NCBI GenBank assembly: GCA_900546825.1 | Contig: UREE01000011.1 | Coordinates: forward strand, 1 to 41,188 | Reading direction: 5' to 3' | DNA length: 41,188 nt | Origin: an uncultured Collinsella sp. | GTDB lineage: Bacteria > Actinomycetota > Coriobacteriia > Coriobacteriales > Coriobacteriaceae | Part shown: positions 1 to 7,391 of the stretch, in pieces | Position numbering within the stretch: the first letter of the stretch is position 1 | Layout: each line of letters opens with the position of its first letter | Translations under genes and position numbers: made by a program | Notes under the pieces: model-generated | Databases searched by the model: none | Seen by the model: only the letters and a program-made list of their open reading frames with translations | What the model was told of the DNA's origin: nothing

Positions 1-2
1 AA

Positions 3-491
3 GAATTTGGCTGGGATATTTTGGACGAGGAGGGCGGCGTTCGCTGTAACATCCTCGCTTCTCGAGCTTTTGTTTCTCCTGATGCGGTCGCGAGGCTCAA
101 TAGCATTGTGCACCCCGTTCTCATTGAGCAGCTTTCGCTTAGGATTCTTGATCCGGTTTGCTGCACGGTTTCGTCCCCCCGTTATCCCTTTGCGGTTGTC
201 GAGGTTTCTGCCCCGACTGGTTTTGAGGATGCTTTTGGCCTGGCTGATGAAATTCTGGTTATCAGCGCTCCTTTAGCAGTTCGTCGCGGGCGTGCTATTC
301 ATCGTGGTATGGAGCCCTCTGATTTTGATGCGCGTTCTGCATGCCAACCTGATGAGGCTTCGCTTTGCAATCTCGCTTCGACGGTAATCGATAATGCGGG
401 AGGCGATAATTCGCTCTTTGAACAACTGGACGCATGGCTTGTGCGCCATGGCTTCGGGGATGTAGTGGATAAGGAGGAGGTCGATGCCTAG
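3..491 (+). CDS. coaE: Dephospho-CoA kinase, C-terminal part (5' truncated by window edge)
   Basis: Last step of coenzyme A synthesis: ATP-dependent phosphorylation of the ribose 3'-OH of dephospho-CoA in the cytoplasm. The open frame runs in from the window edge without a start; the N-terminal P-loop lies outside. What is visible fits the family: an FGWDILDEEGGV segment, then R-x-x-LASRAF, then LNSIVHPVLIEQL (the conserved Leu-Asn-x-Ile-x-HP motif), then a GLADEILVISAPLAVRRGRAI stretch that matches the lid region, where incoming partners are usually checked by Arg residues. The C-terminal third is more divergent than in well-studied CoaE proteins. The TAG stop overlaps the ATG of the next gene by 8 nt, so the two are probably translationally coupled. 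Assignment is fairly safe; the true start is unknown. Confidence 0.85.
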   Translation, partial: EFGWDILDEEGGVRCNILASRAFVSPDAVARLNSIVHPVLIEQLSLRILDPVCCTVSSPRYPFAVVEVSAPTGFEDAFGLADEILVISAPLAVRRGRAIHRGMEPSDFDARSACQPDEASLCNLASTVIDNAGGDNSLFEQLDAWLVRHGFGDVVDKEEVDA

Positions 492-1065
492 GACACGTTT
501 CTTTACGTGGTATCGCGTGGCGCCACTTGCCGTTGTGTTCGTCTTTGGCCTTATTTCGCTCGTCTACTCGTATGCTCCTGCCGCTTTCTTTAAGCCTTTG
601 TATCCGATTGACTACGAGGCGTACGTAAAGCAATCGAGCATTTCGCACAATCTTGATCCGTATCTGGTGTGTGCTGTCATAAAGTCGGAATCGAATTGGG
701 ATCCCGAGGCTGAGTCGAATCAAGGCGCTCGGGGATTAATGCAGCTGATGCCCGAGACTGCCCAGGATATGATTGCCAAAGGTCTTGTCGATGGTAGCGA
801 GTATTCAGCCGACAACCTTAACGATCCCGCTACGAACATCGAGTTTGGCTGTGCGTATCTTTCGTATCTTCTAACGTATTTTAACGGGTCGACCGACAGT
901 GCCATTGCTGCCTATAACGCTGGCATGGGCAATGTCGACGGTTGGGCGCAGCAGAGCACTTCGCTTCATAATGCAATCACCTTTCCCGAGACGCAGGCGT
1001 ATCTGATTCGTGTCAATAATGCCTGGGTTCGCTATAAGACCCTCTATCCCGATCGGTTCGTATAG
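484..1065 (+). CDS. Membrane-anchored lytic transglycosylase (SLT domain)
   Basis: Predicted peptidoglycan-cleaving enzyme of the Slt70/MltE-like lysozyme fold, acting outside the membrane. The 193-residue protein has one N-terminal membrane segment (about residues 11-31, no lipobox) followed directly by the SLT domain. Motifs in order: AVIKSESNWDP with catalytic Glu at about residue 69, GARGLMQLMPETA at 81-93, FGCAYLSYLL, and AIAAYNAGMGNVDGW near 140-155. This set is diagnostic for the GEWL-like family. The ATG lies inside the coaE stop region (ATGCCTAG overlap) with GGAGG just upstream, which supports this start. No extra cell-wall-binding domain is present. It probably works in wall turnover or in assembling envelope machines; the exact substrate cannot be told. 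Confidence 0.9.
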   Translation: MPRTRFFTWYRVAPLAVVFVFGLISLVYSYAPAAFFKPLYPIDYEAYVKQSSISHNLDPYLVCAVIKSESNWDPEAESNQGARGLMQLMPETAQDMIAKGLVDGSEYSADNLNDPATNIEFGCAYLSYLLTYFNGSTDSAIAAYNAGMGNVDGWAQQSTSLHNAITFPETQAYLIRVNNAWVRYKTLYPDRFV

Positions 1066-1085
1066 GACTATGCCTGCCGCCTGCG

Positions 1086-1091
1086 TATACT
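1086..1091 (+). promoter_or_regulatory. Possible -10 element upstream of uvrB
   Basis: TATACT lies 25 nt before the uvrB ATG in the 51-nt gap after the transglycosylase gene. No convincing -35 hexamer is found 16-18 nt upstream, so this is only a candidate. The same hexamer occurs before the YbaK-type gene and before rapZ. Confidence 0.3.
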
Positions 1092-1116
1092 GCAGATATA
1101 TGAGTTAGGAGTATCC

Positions 1117-3357
1117 ATGGCGGAATTTGAAGTTGAGCGTGTTGGAGGAGAGCTCAAACGTTTTGGCGTTGAGGGCTCTGAGGTGCCATTTAAGGTTGTA
1201 TCTCCTTATGAGCCTGCAGGTTCTCAGCCTAAGGCCATTGAGTCGCTTGTGCAGGGCGTGAGGGATGGAGATCGCTATCAGGTTTTGCTGGGCGTGACTG
1301 GTTCGGGCAAGACCTTTACGATGGCTAAAACCATCGAGGCCCTGGGGAAGCCGACGCTTGTCATGGCTCCCAATAAAACGCTCGCCGCTCAGCTTGCGAG
1401 CGAGCTCAAAGAGTTCTTTCCCAACAACGCTGTGGTCTACTTTGTCTCGTACTACGACTACTATCAGCCCGAGGCGTATGTGCCGCAAAGCGATACATAT
1501 ATCGAGAAAGACTCCTCGATTAACGAAGAGGTCGAGATGCTGCGACATCAGGCGACCGCATCGCTGCTCTCTCGACGCGATGTGATCGTTGTCGCATCGG
1601 TCTCGTGTATCTATGGCATTGGCTCTCCTGAGGACTATGCGGGTCTGGCTCCAAACGTCGACAAGAAGGTGCCGCTCGAGCGCGATGACTTTATCCACGC
1701 ACTTATCGATATTCAATATGATCGCAATGACTATGACCTGGCGCGCGGCACGTTCCGCGTGCGTGGCGATGTCGTCGACGTGTATCCGCCTTATGCCGAG
1801 CATCCGTTGCGGTTTGAGTTCTTTGGCGACGAGGTCGAGCTGATTGCCGAGATCGATGAGGTCACCGGAGAGATGCTTCGTGAGTACGAGGCCATCCCCG
1901 TGTGGCCGGCCTCGCACTACGTGACCGAGAAGCCGAAGGTCAAGGCGGCTCTGAAATCGATCAGCGAAGAGTGCGAGAAACGTGTGGCCGAGCTCAAGGC
2001 GACTGATAAGTTGCTCGAGGCGCAGCGTCTGCAGCAGCGCACCGATTATGATCTTGAGATGCTCGAGACCATGGGTTTTTGTAACGGTATCGAGAACTAC
2101 TCGCGTCATCTGGACGGTCGCAAGCCGGGTGAGCCGCCGTTTACCCTGATCGATTACTTTCCCAAGGATATGCTCTGCATCATCGATGAGAGCCATGTGA
2201 CGGTGCCGCAGATTCGCGGCATGCACGAAGGTGACCGCTCGCGTAAGGTGACGCTGGTGGAACACGGTTTTCGTCTGCCCTCGGCGCTCGATAACCGCCC
2301 ACTTCGTTTCGATGAGTTTGAGGCGAGGATTCCCCAGTTCATCTATGTTTCGGCCACGCCGGGCGACTATGAGCTGCGGGTGAGCCAAAACGACGTTGAG
2401 CAGATTATTCGTCCGACCGGTCTGCTCGACCCCAAGATTGATGTGCGTCCGGTTCGTGGGCAGATTGACGATCTTGAGGACGAGATTCGCGAGCGCGTGG
2501 TGCGCAAGGAGCGCGTACTGGTGACCACGCTCACCAAGCGCATGGCCGAGGACCTGACCGACCATCTGCTTGATGCCGGCATTAAGGTCAATTACATGCA
2601 CTCCGATACAGCGACGATGGACCGTGTCGAGATCCTGCGAACGCTGCGCGAGGGAAAGATCGATGTTCTCGTTGGTATCAACCTGCTTCGCGAGGGCTTG
2701 GATCTCCCCGAGGTCTCACTGGTGGCAATTCTCGATGCCGATAAGGAAGGCTTCTTGCGCAACCGCCGTTCGCTGATTCAGACGATTGGCCGCGCGGCCC
2801 GTAACGCCGATGGCGAAGTCATCATGTATGCAGACGTTATGACCGATTCGATGAAAGAGGCCATCGAGGAGACGCAGCGCCGTCGCGAGATTCAGATGGC
2901 ATATAACGAAGAGCATGGCATTGTGCCCAAGACGGTGCGCAAGGCCATCAACGACATCTCAAGTTTTATTGCCGAGGCCGAAAAAACCGTGGGTTCCAAG
3001 GGACGCTCGAAGGGCGACTCTCTTGGCCATGGCGCATTCTATACGCCCGATGAGTCGGGCGAGGGTGGCGTGCCGGAAACGGTGGCGCCCGAGCAGACAC
3101 TTGCGGAGCAGTTGGAAGAACTGCCGCATGACGAGCTCGTGCGGATCGTCGAAACCATGGAAGAGGATATGCGTAACGCTTCTGCTGCCATGGACTTTGA
3201 GGAGGCGGCGCGCCTGCGCGATGCCATCGTTCAGATTCGGGCGATGCTCGAGGGTGCGTCTGAGGACGAGACGATCGAGCGCTTACGTTCGCAGGCCCGC
3301 AAGGGTTCCACGTTCGCATCGGGCAGAAAGCGCCAGGGTGCACGGTTTAAGAAATAG
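1117..3357 (+). CDS. uvrB: UvrABC system protein B (excision nuclease helicase subunit)
   Basis: DNA damage verification subunit of nucleotide excision repair. UvrA loads it on DNA; UvrB inserts a beta-hairpin at the lesion and recruits UvrC. The 746-residue protein has the P-loop GVTGSGKT at about 59-66, the beta-hairpin region with YYDYYQPEAYVP near 112-123, the DESH helicase box, SATP (motif III), LVGINLLREGLDLPEV and the QTIGRAARN motif VI. A C-terminal UVR domain (ETMEEDMRNA...FEEAARLRDAI), which contacts UvrC, is complete. The ATG follows TTAGGAG with suitable spacing. The protein carries about 20 extra N-terminal residues before the usual VSPYEPAGDQP-like segment. Partners uvrA and uvrC are in the same window but in separate transcription units. 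Confidence 0.98.
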   Translation: MAEFEVERVGGELKRFGVEGSEVPFKVVSPYEPAGSQPKAIESLVQGVRDGDRYQVLLGVTGSGKTFTMAKTIEALGKPTLVMAPNKTLAAQLASELKEFFPNNAVVYFVSYYDYYQPEAYVPQSDTYIEKDSSINEEVEMLRHQATASLLSRRDVIVVASVSCIYGIGSPEDYAGLAPNVDKKVPLERDDFIHALIDIQYDRNDYDLARGTFRVRGDVVDVYPPYAEHPLRFEFFGDEVELIAEIDEVTGEMLREYEAIPVWPASHYVTEKPKVKAALKSISEECEKRVAELKATDKLLEAQRLQQRTDYDLEMLETMGFCNGIENYSRHLDGRKPGEPPFTLIDYFPKDMLCIIDESHVTVPQIRGMHEGDRSRKVTLVEHGFRLPSALDNRPLRFDEFEARIPQFIYVSATPGDYELRVSQNDVEQIIRPTGLLDPKIDVRPVRGQIDDLEDEIRERVVRKERVLVTTLTKRMAEDLTDHLLDAGIKVNYMHSDTATMDRVEILRTLREGKIDVLVGINLLREGLDLPEVSLVAILDADKEGFLRNRRSLIQTIGRAARNADGEVIMYADVMTDSMKEAIEETQRRREIQMAYNEEHGIVPKTVRKAINDISSFIAEAEKTVGSKGRSKGDSLGHGAFYTPDESGEGGVPETVAPEQTLAEQLEELPHDELVRIVETMEEDMRNASAAMDFEEAARLRDAIVQIRAMLEGASEDETIERLRSQARKGSTFASGRKRQGARFKK

Positions 3358-3360
3358 CGA

Positions 3361-3403
3361 ACAGGCCCCGAGTTCCCTGTGGAGCTTGGGGCCTGTGTCT
3401 TTT
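3361..3403 (+). terminator. Rho-independent terminator after uvrB
   Basis: A perfect 9-bp stem, ACAGGCCCC (3361-3369) with GGGGCCTGT (3388-3396), is followed by GTCTTTTG. It sits four bases after the uvrB stop, between convergent genes, and may also stop transcription of the opposite-strand flavoprotein gene. Confidence 0.8.
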
Positions 3404-3422
3404 GCGCGCTGGAATTCGTGCG

Positions 3423-5063
3423 TTAGAGGTCTGCGATCAGGGCTTCGGCACAACGTATGCCGTCGGTGGCCGCGCTCATGATGCCGCCGGCATATCCAGC
3501 TCCCTCACCGCAAGGGTAGAGGCCCGGGGTCGACACGGCATGGCACGTTCGGTCTCGGGTGACAGTGACCGGTGAGCTCGAACGAGTCTCCACGCCGGTA
3601 AGAACGGCATCGGGGCGGTCGTAGCCTCGTAGCTTTTTTCCGAGTAGGGGAAGTCCCAGGCGGAGCGACTCGACGATATGCTGCGGCAGGGCTTCGTCAA
3701 TTGCCGTCCAGGTCACACCGAGCGGATAGGTGGGCTTTACCTTTCCGGGCGCCTTGCTGGCGCGTCCTGCGAGGAAATCTCCGACGAGCTGTGCCGGTGC
3801 GTTCCAGTTGGAACCGCCCAGGCGATAGGCGGCCGCCTCGCAGGCACGCTGGAGCTCGATGCCGGCGAGCGGGTCATCGTCGGGAAGGTCCTCTGGCGTG
3901 ACGTTAACGAGCAGGGCGGCATTTGCGTTGTGTCCGTCGCGGGCATTGAGACTGGCGCCGTTGACGCACAGGTGGCCCTGCTCGGAAGAGGCAGCGACAA
4001 CCTGCCCGCCGGGGCACATACAAAACGAGAACACGCTGCGGCCGTTGGGAAGATGGGCGACAAGCTTGTAGGGGGCTGCTCCGAGTGCCGGGTGCCCCGC
4101 CGAAGGGCCATATTGGGCACGGTCGATGTCGCGCTGTGGATGCTCGATGCGCACGCCCATGGCAAAGGTCTTTTGTGCGAGGGCCACGTTGTGGCCCTTA
4201 AGGAGCTCAAAAATATCGCGAGCAGAATGCCCGCAGGCGAGGATGAGGTGATTTGTCTCGATTGGCTCGCAAGCGGCGTCTTGGGACGATTGGACATCAA
4301 TACCGGTGATGGCGCCAGACGCGTCGATGCGAATGTCGACGAGCTTCGTTCGATAACGGACGACACCTCCGAGCTGCTCGATGCGCTGGGATATAGCGGT
4401 GACAACCGTGGGAAGGATGTCGGAGCCAATGTGCGGCTTGGCATCCCATAGAATATCGCGGGGCGCGCCCGCCTCGACGAAGGTTTCGAGGATAAGGCGA
4501 TGGGCGGGATTTTTGGTTCCCGTATTGAGTTTGCCGTCCGAGAAGGTTCCCGCGCCGCCCAGGCCAAACTGGATATTGCTCTCGGGGTCGAGGATGCGCT
4601 CCTTTAGAAAGAGGTCGATCGCCTGCGAGCGGCGAAATGCCGGGTCGCCGCGCTCGATGAGCAAGGGCTTAAGACCTGCTTCGGCGAGCGTAAGCGCAGC
4701 GAAAAGGCCGGCGCATCCGGCGCCGACAACGACAGGGCGTTCTTGAGGTGCGTCGGAGGTGGGGGAGGGGAATGAAGGCTCATCGTCTTCTATCGCGCGT
4801 ACGCGCGAGCGGTCACGCTCGACAACGCTGTCGACTGCTTCTCGCTCGAGGTGGGGACTAGTCAGCTCAACACGAAAGCCCAGGATAAAATGGACGTCTC
4901 GTTTTTTGCGAGCGTCGATTGACTTGCGGTGGAGCTCGATGGACTTGATTTCGGAGTCCTTGCAACGTAGGACGCGCTTGGCGACTCGCTTGCCAACAAT
5001 GAGACAGGCATTTTCATCGCCGGCTTCATCGAGCGACGCGTTGACTTGGGTGATTTCAATCAT
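3423..5063 (-). CDS. FAD-dependent dehydrogenase of the COG2509 type
   Basis: Predicted flavoprotein of unknown substrate. The 546-residue protein has an N-terminal domain of about 105 residues rich in Lys/Arg, then a Rossmann FAD-binding start VVVGAGCAGLFAALTLAEAG (GxGxxG near residues 114-119) and the family-typical stretch IQFGLGGAGTFSDGKLNTGTK. Near the C-terminus GLYPCGEGAGYAGGIMSAATDG is the second FAD contact. I chose the ATG at 5063, which has AAGGAG 7 nt upstream; an upstream in-frame ATG at 5186 would add 41 residues that look unlike protein and would run back over the neighbouring stop. It lies downstream of, and in the same direction as, the HI0933-type flavoprotein gene with an 80-nt gap, so they may be cotranscribed. 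The reaction cannot be named from sequence. Confidence 0.88.
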   Translation of the reverse strand: MIEITQVNASLDEAGDENACLIVGKRVAKRVLRCKDSEIKSIELHRKSIDARKKRDVHFILGFRVELTSPHLEREAVDSVVERDRSRVRAIEDDEPSFPSPTSDAPQERPVVVGAGCAGLFAALTLAEAGLKPLLIERGDPAFRRSQAIDLFLKERILDPESNIQFGLGGAGTFSDGKLNTGTKNPAHRLILETFVEAGAPRDILWDAKPHIGSDILPTVVTAISQRIEQLGGVVRYRTKLVDIRIDASGAITGIDVQSSQDAACEPIETNHLILACGHSARDIFELLKGHNVALAQKTFAMGVRIEHPQRDIDRAQYGPSAGHPALGAAPYKLVAHLPNGRSVFSFCMCPGGQVVAASSEQGHLCVNGASLNARDGHNANAALLVNVTPEDLPDDDPLAGIELQRACEAAAYRLGGSNWNAPAQLVGDFLAGRASKAPGKVKPTYPLGVTWTAIDEALPQHIVESLRLGLPLLGKKLRGYDRPDAVLTGVETRSSSPVTVTRDRTCHAVSTPGLYPCGEGAGYAGGIMSAATDGIRCAEALIADL

Positions 5064-5143
5064 CGAGGTCTCCTTAGAGGCAAGAAAGAGGCCGTCCGGT
5101 ATCCCAGACGGCCCGAATGCGTTTTTGATTATAGACTGCGCGG

Positions 5144-6415
5144 CTACAGGCTGCTTGCAGCGCGAATGCCCGAGATCCAGGCCCACGCAAGGTTAAAGCC
5201 TCCGCAATCGGCGTCGATGTCGAGCGCTTCACCGCAGACGTAAAGCGGGGCGTCGACAACGCTGCGCGCGCGTAGGCTGGGTGTTGAGATGCTCTCGACA
5301 GATATGCCACCACGCATGACCTGTGCTGAGCGCTCCTCGGCTGTTCCCTCGACGAGCAACTTAAAGTGTTTGAGGATCGAGACCAGGTGGATGACATCGT
5401 TGGAGCCTGGATGGCACTGCTCGAACGCTGTGCAGACGACGCGGGAGAGTTGCGGGGCGAGCATGCCGTCGAGCCAACGGGGATCACGGGGCGAAAAGCC
5501 GCCGAGCAGCTCAACACGCCGGTTGAGCATATCGAGCAGCTCGTCTTTGGAGAGGTCGGGGAAAACGTCGAGCAGGATCGTATCGCCGTGCTGGATACGA
5601 CGAGAGAGGTTGAAGACAGCGACGCCCGAGATACCGAAGGTTCGAAACAGCACTTCACCGTCTTCGTGCCAGAGCTCATTATGATTGCGGGCGAGCGTCA
5701 AGCGGGCGCGGACGCGCAGGCCATCCAACGTCTTGAGTGCCGCTCGATCGCCAACGACCGTTGCCGATACGGGGCAGAGGACGGGGCGTAGCGAAGTGAG
5801 GGGGAAGCGAAACATATCGGCGATACCGGTGGGGTTGCCGCCCGTGGCGATAATTACGGCATGTGCCTGCAGGGCCTCGTTCTTGCGAGGGACATCGGCG
5901 AGCGCCTTCCGAAGCGAGCGGAGCTCTGATTTTCGGTCGTCGTGCTTTTTTGCCTTGAGCGCCCGCGCTGGACGGTCTATTTGGAGTGCCCAGCCTTCGG
6001 AAGCTTTGCGCGCCGAGGCAACGTTGGCTCCGCAGATTAAGGTGATACCTAGGCGGTCGCAAACGTTGAGAAGCGCGTCGCGCACCGATTCGGCGCGAAG
6101 GGAGCGCGGGTACAGCCGGCCTTCCTCGGAGGTTGTCATGATACCCAGCGAGGAGAAGAAACCCATAAGCTCTTGTTCGGGCTGGGGGCCCATGACGGAT
6201 TCGACGAATGCGGGGTGGTTATACCGCTGAGGATCAATCGATTCGTTGGAGAGATTGCAGCGGCCGTTACCGGTCGCAAGGAGCTTGAGGCCGCAGGCGA
6301 CGTCGCACTCAACGATGCAGACGCTTTTGCCGGCGCGTGCGGCCGTAATGGCGGCGGCGAGGCCTGAAGCCCCGCCGCCGATTACCAAGACGTCATAGAG
6401 GGCGCTCGTGTTCAC
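5144..6415 (-). CDS. HI0933/YhiN-family flavoprotein (BaiN-like)
   Basis: Predicted FAD-binding oxidoreductase of the HI0933/YhiN family, some members of which are annotated as aminoacetone oxidase-like or BaiN. The 423-residue protein opens with DVLVIGGGASGLAAAITAA and a following IVE acidic strand end, then KLLATGNGRCNLSN, the hallmark of this family. AVIIATGGNPTG and a C-terminal PLYVCGEALDIDADCGGFNLAWAW segment complete the FAD fold. The start is GTG at 6415, immediately after the mrp TAA on the same strand (TAAGTG), so it is probably translationally coupled to mrp. Substrate unknown; the family name should not be read as proof of bile-acid chemistry. Confidence 0.88.
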   Translation of the reverse strand: MNTSALYDVLVIGGGASGLAAAITAARAGKSVCIVECDVACGLKLLATGNGRCNLSNESIDPQRYNHPAFVESVMGPQPEQELMGFFSSLGIMTTSEEGRLYPRSLRAESVRDALLNVCDRLGITLICGANVASARKASEGWALQIDRPARALKAKKHDDRKSELRSLRKALADVPRKNEALQAHAVIIATGGNPTGIADMFRFPLTSLRPVLCPVSATVVGDRAALKTLDGLRVRARLTLARNHNELWHEDGEVLFRTFGISGVAVFNLSRRIQHGDTILLDVFPDLSKDELLDMLNRRVELLGGFSPRDPRWLDGMLAPQLSRVVCTAFEQCHPGSNDVIHLVSILKHFKLLVEGTAEERSAQVMRGGISVESISTPSLRARSVVDAPLYVCGEALDIDADCGGFNLAWAWISGIRAASSL

Positions 6416-7246
6416 TTAGGCCTCGTCGGTCTCGTGCGGGGTAATAGCCTCGACGGCAGAGACTGCCTTGGGCAACATGCCATCGGGCAGCGCGGTCTCG
6501 ACCTCGCCCTTATCGCAGGCCTCGGCGAGTGCCGGATTAATGGGGAGCTGGCCCAAGATGTCGAGGTTATAGCGCTCTGCGACCTCGGGGAGCTTGCTCT
6601 TGCCAAAGACCTCGATCTTCTTGCCGCAGTCGGGGCACTCAATATAGCTCATGTTCTCGACAATGCCCAGAATGGGGACGTTCATCTTCTCGGCCATGTT
6701 GACCGCCTTGGCGACGATCATCGAGACCAGATCCTGCGGGCTCGTGACGATGACGATTCCGTCGACCGGCAGCGACTGGAAGACGGTGAGCGCGACGTCG
6801 CCTGTTCCCGGAGGCATGTCGACCAGTAGGTAGTCGATGGGGCCCCACGAGGTCTCGCTCCAGAACTGCCTAATGGCGCCTGCGATGACCGGACCGCGCC
6901 AAAGGACGGGGTCGGTCTCGTTTTGGAGCAGCAGGTTGGAGCTCATGACCTTGACGCCGTGCTCGGAGATTTCGGGCAGCATAAGGTTGCCAAGCGCATG
7001 GACGTGGCGTCCACTCATACCGAACATCTTGGGGATAGAGGGACCGGTGATGTCGGCATCGAGGACGCCGACTTTGTGGCCGTGACGGGCAAGCTCGGTG
7101 GCGATGGCACCGGTGACAAATGACTTGCCGACACCGCCCTTGCCGGAAAGCACGGCGATGACGCGCTTGACCTCGGACAGCGTGTTCTCCTCAAATTGCG
7201 ACGGCGACGTTTGTCCGCCGGCGGCCTGTGCGTGTTCGCAACCCAT
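6416..7246 (-). CDS. mrp: Mrp/NBP35-family iron-sulfur cluster carrier ATPase
   Basis: Cytoplasmic P-loop ATPase thought to carry and deliver iron-sulfur clusters to apoproteins. The 276-residue protein has the deviant Walker A GKGGVGKS at about 35-42, VGVLDADITGPSIPKMFG (switch I region), LLVDMPPGTGD, and the CxxC pair in ECPDCGKK that bridges a cluster between two subunits. Start chosen at ATG 7246, which has AAAGGAG 7 nt upstream; a longer in-frame ATG at 7303 has no ribosome site and adds 19 unlikely residues. The N-terminal FeS domain found in some Mrp proteins is absent, but a Cys-His pair (CEH at residues 3-5) is present. It is first in a minus-strand group with two flavoproteins. Confidence 0.93.
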   Translation of the reverse strand: MGCEHAQAAGGQTSPSQFEENTLSEVKRVIAVLSGKGGVGKSFVTGAIATELARHGHKVGVLDADITGPSIPKMFGMSGRHVHALGNLMLPEISEHGVKVMSSNLLLQNETDPVLWRGPVIAGAIRQFWSETSWGPIDYLLVDMPPGTGDVALTVFQSLPVDGIVIVTSPQDLVSMIVAKAVNMAEKMNVPILGIVENMSYIECPDCGKKIEVFGKSKLPEVAERYNLDILGQLPINPALAEACDKGEVETALPDGMLPKAVSAVEAITPHETDEA

Positions 7247-7391
7247 GTATGACTCCTTTGTATATGCTGGGGCCGGGGCCCCGCGATGTGACACGAGCGT
7301 CATTGTACCCTCGTTTGCGAGCGGGAGTCATTTGCGATGCGTTTGGGCCGAGCGTGCTTGCAATACGATGGGCCCAAGCGAATGGGCGGGC

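Noticed and set aside
1156..1163. AAACGTTT in uvrB as a regulatory site
   Set aside because: It lies within the coding sequence about 40 nt after the start codon and encodes ordinary residues; probably chance.
7336..7372. TTGGGCC/GGCCCAA hairpin after the LTA-synthase-like gene
   Set aside because: The stem is short, the loop long and there is no T run on the minus strand, so it is not listed as a terminator.
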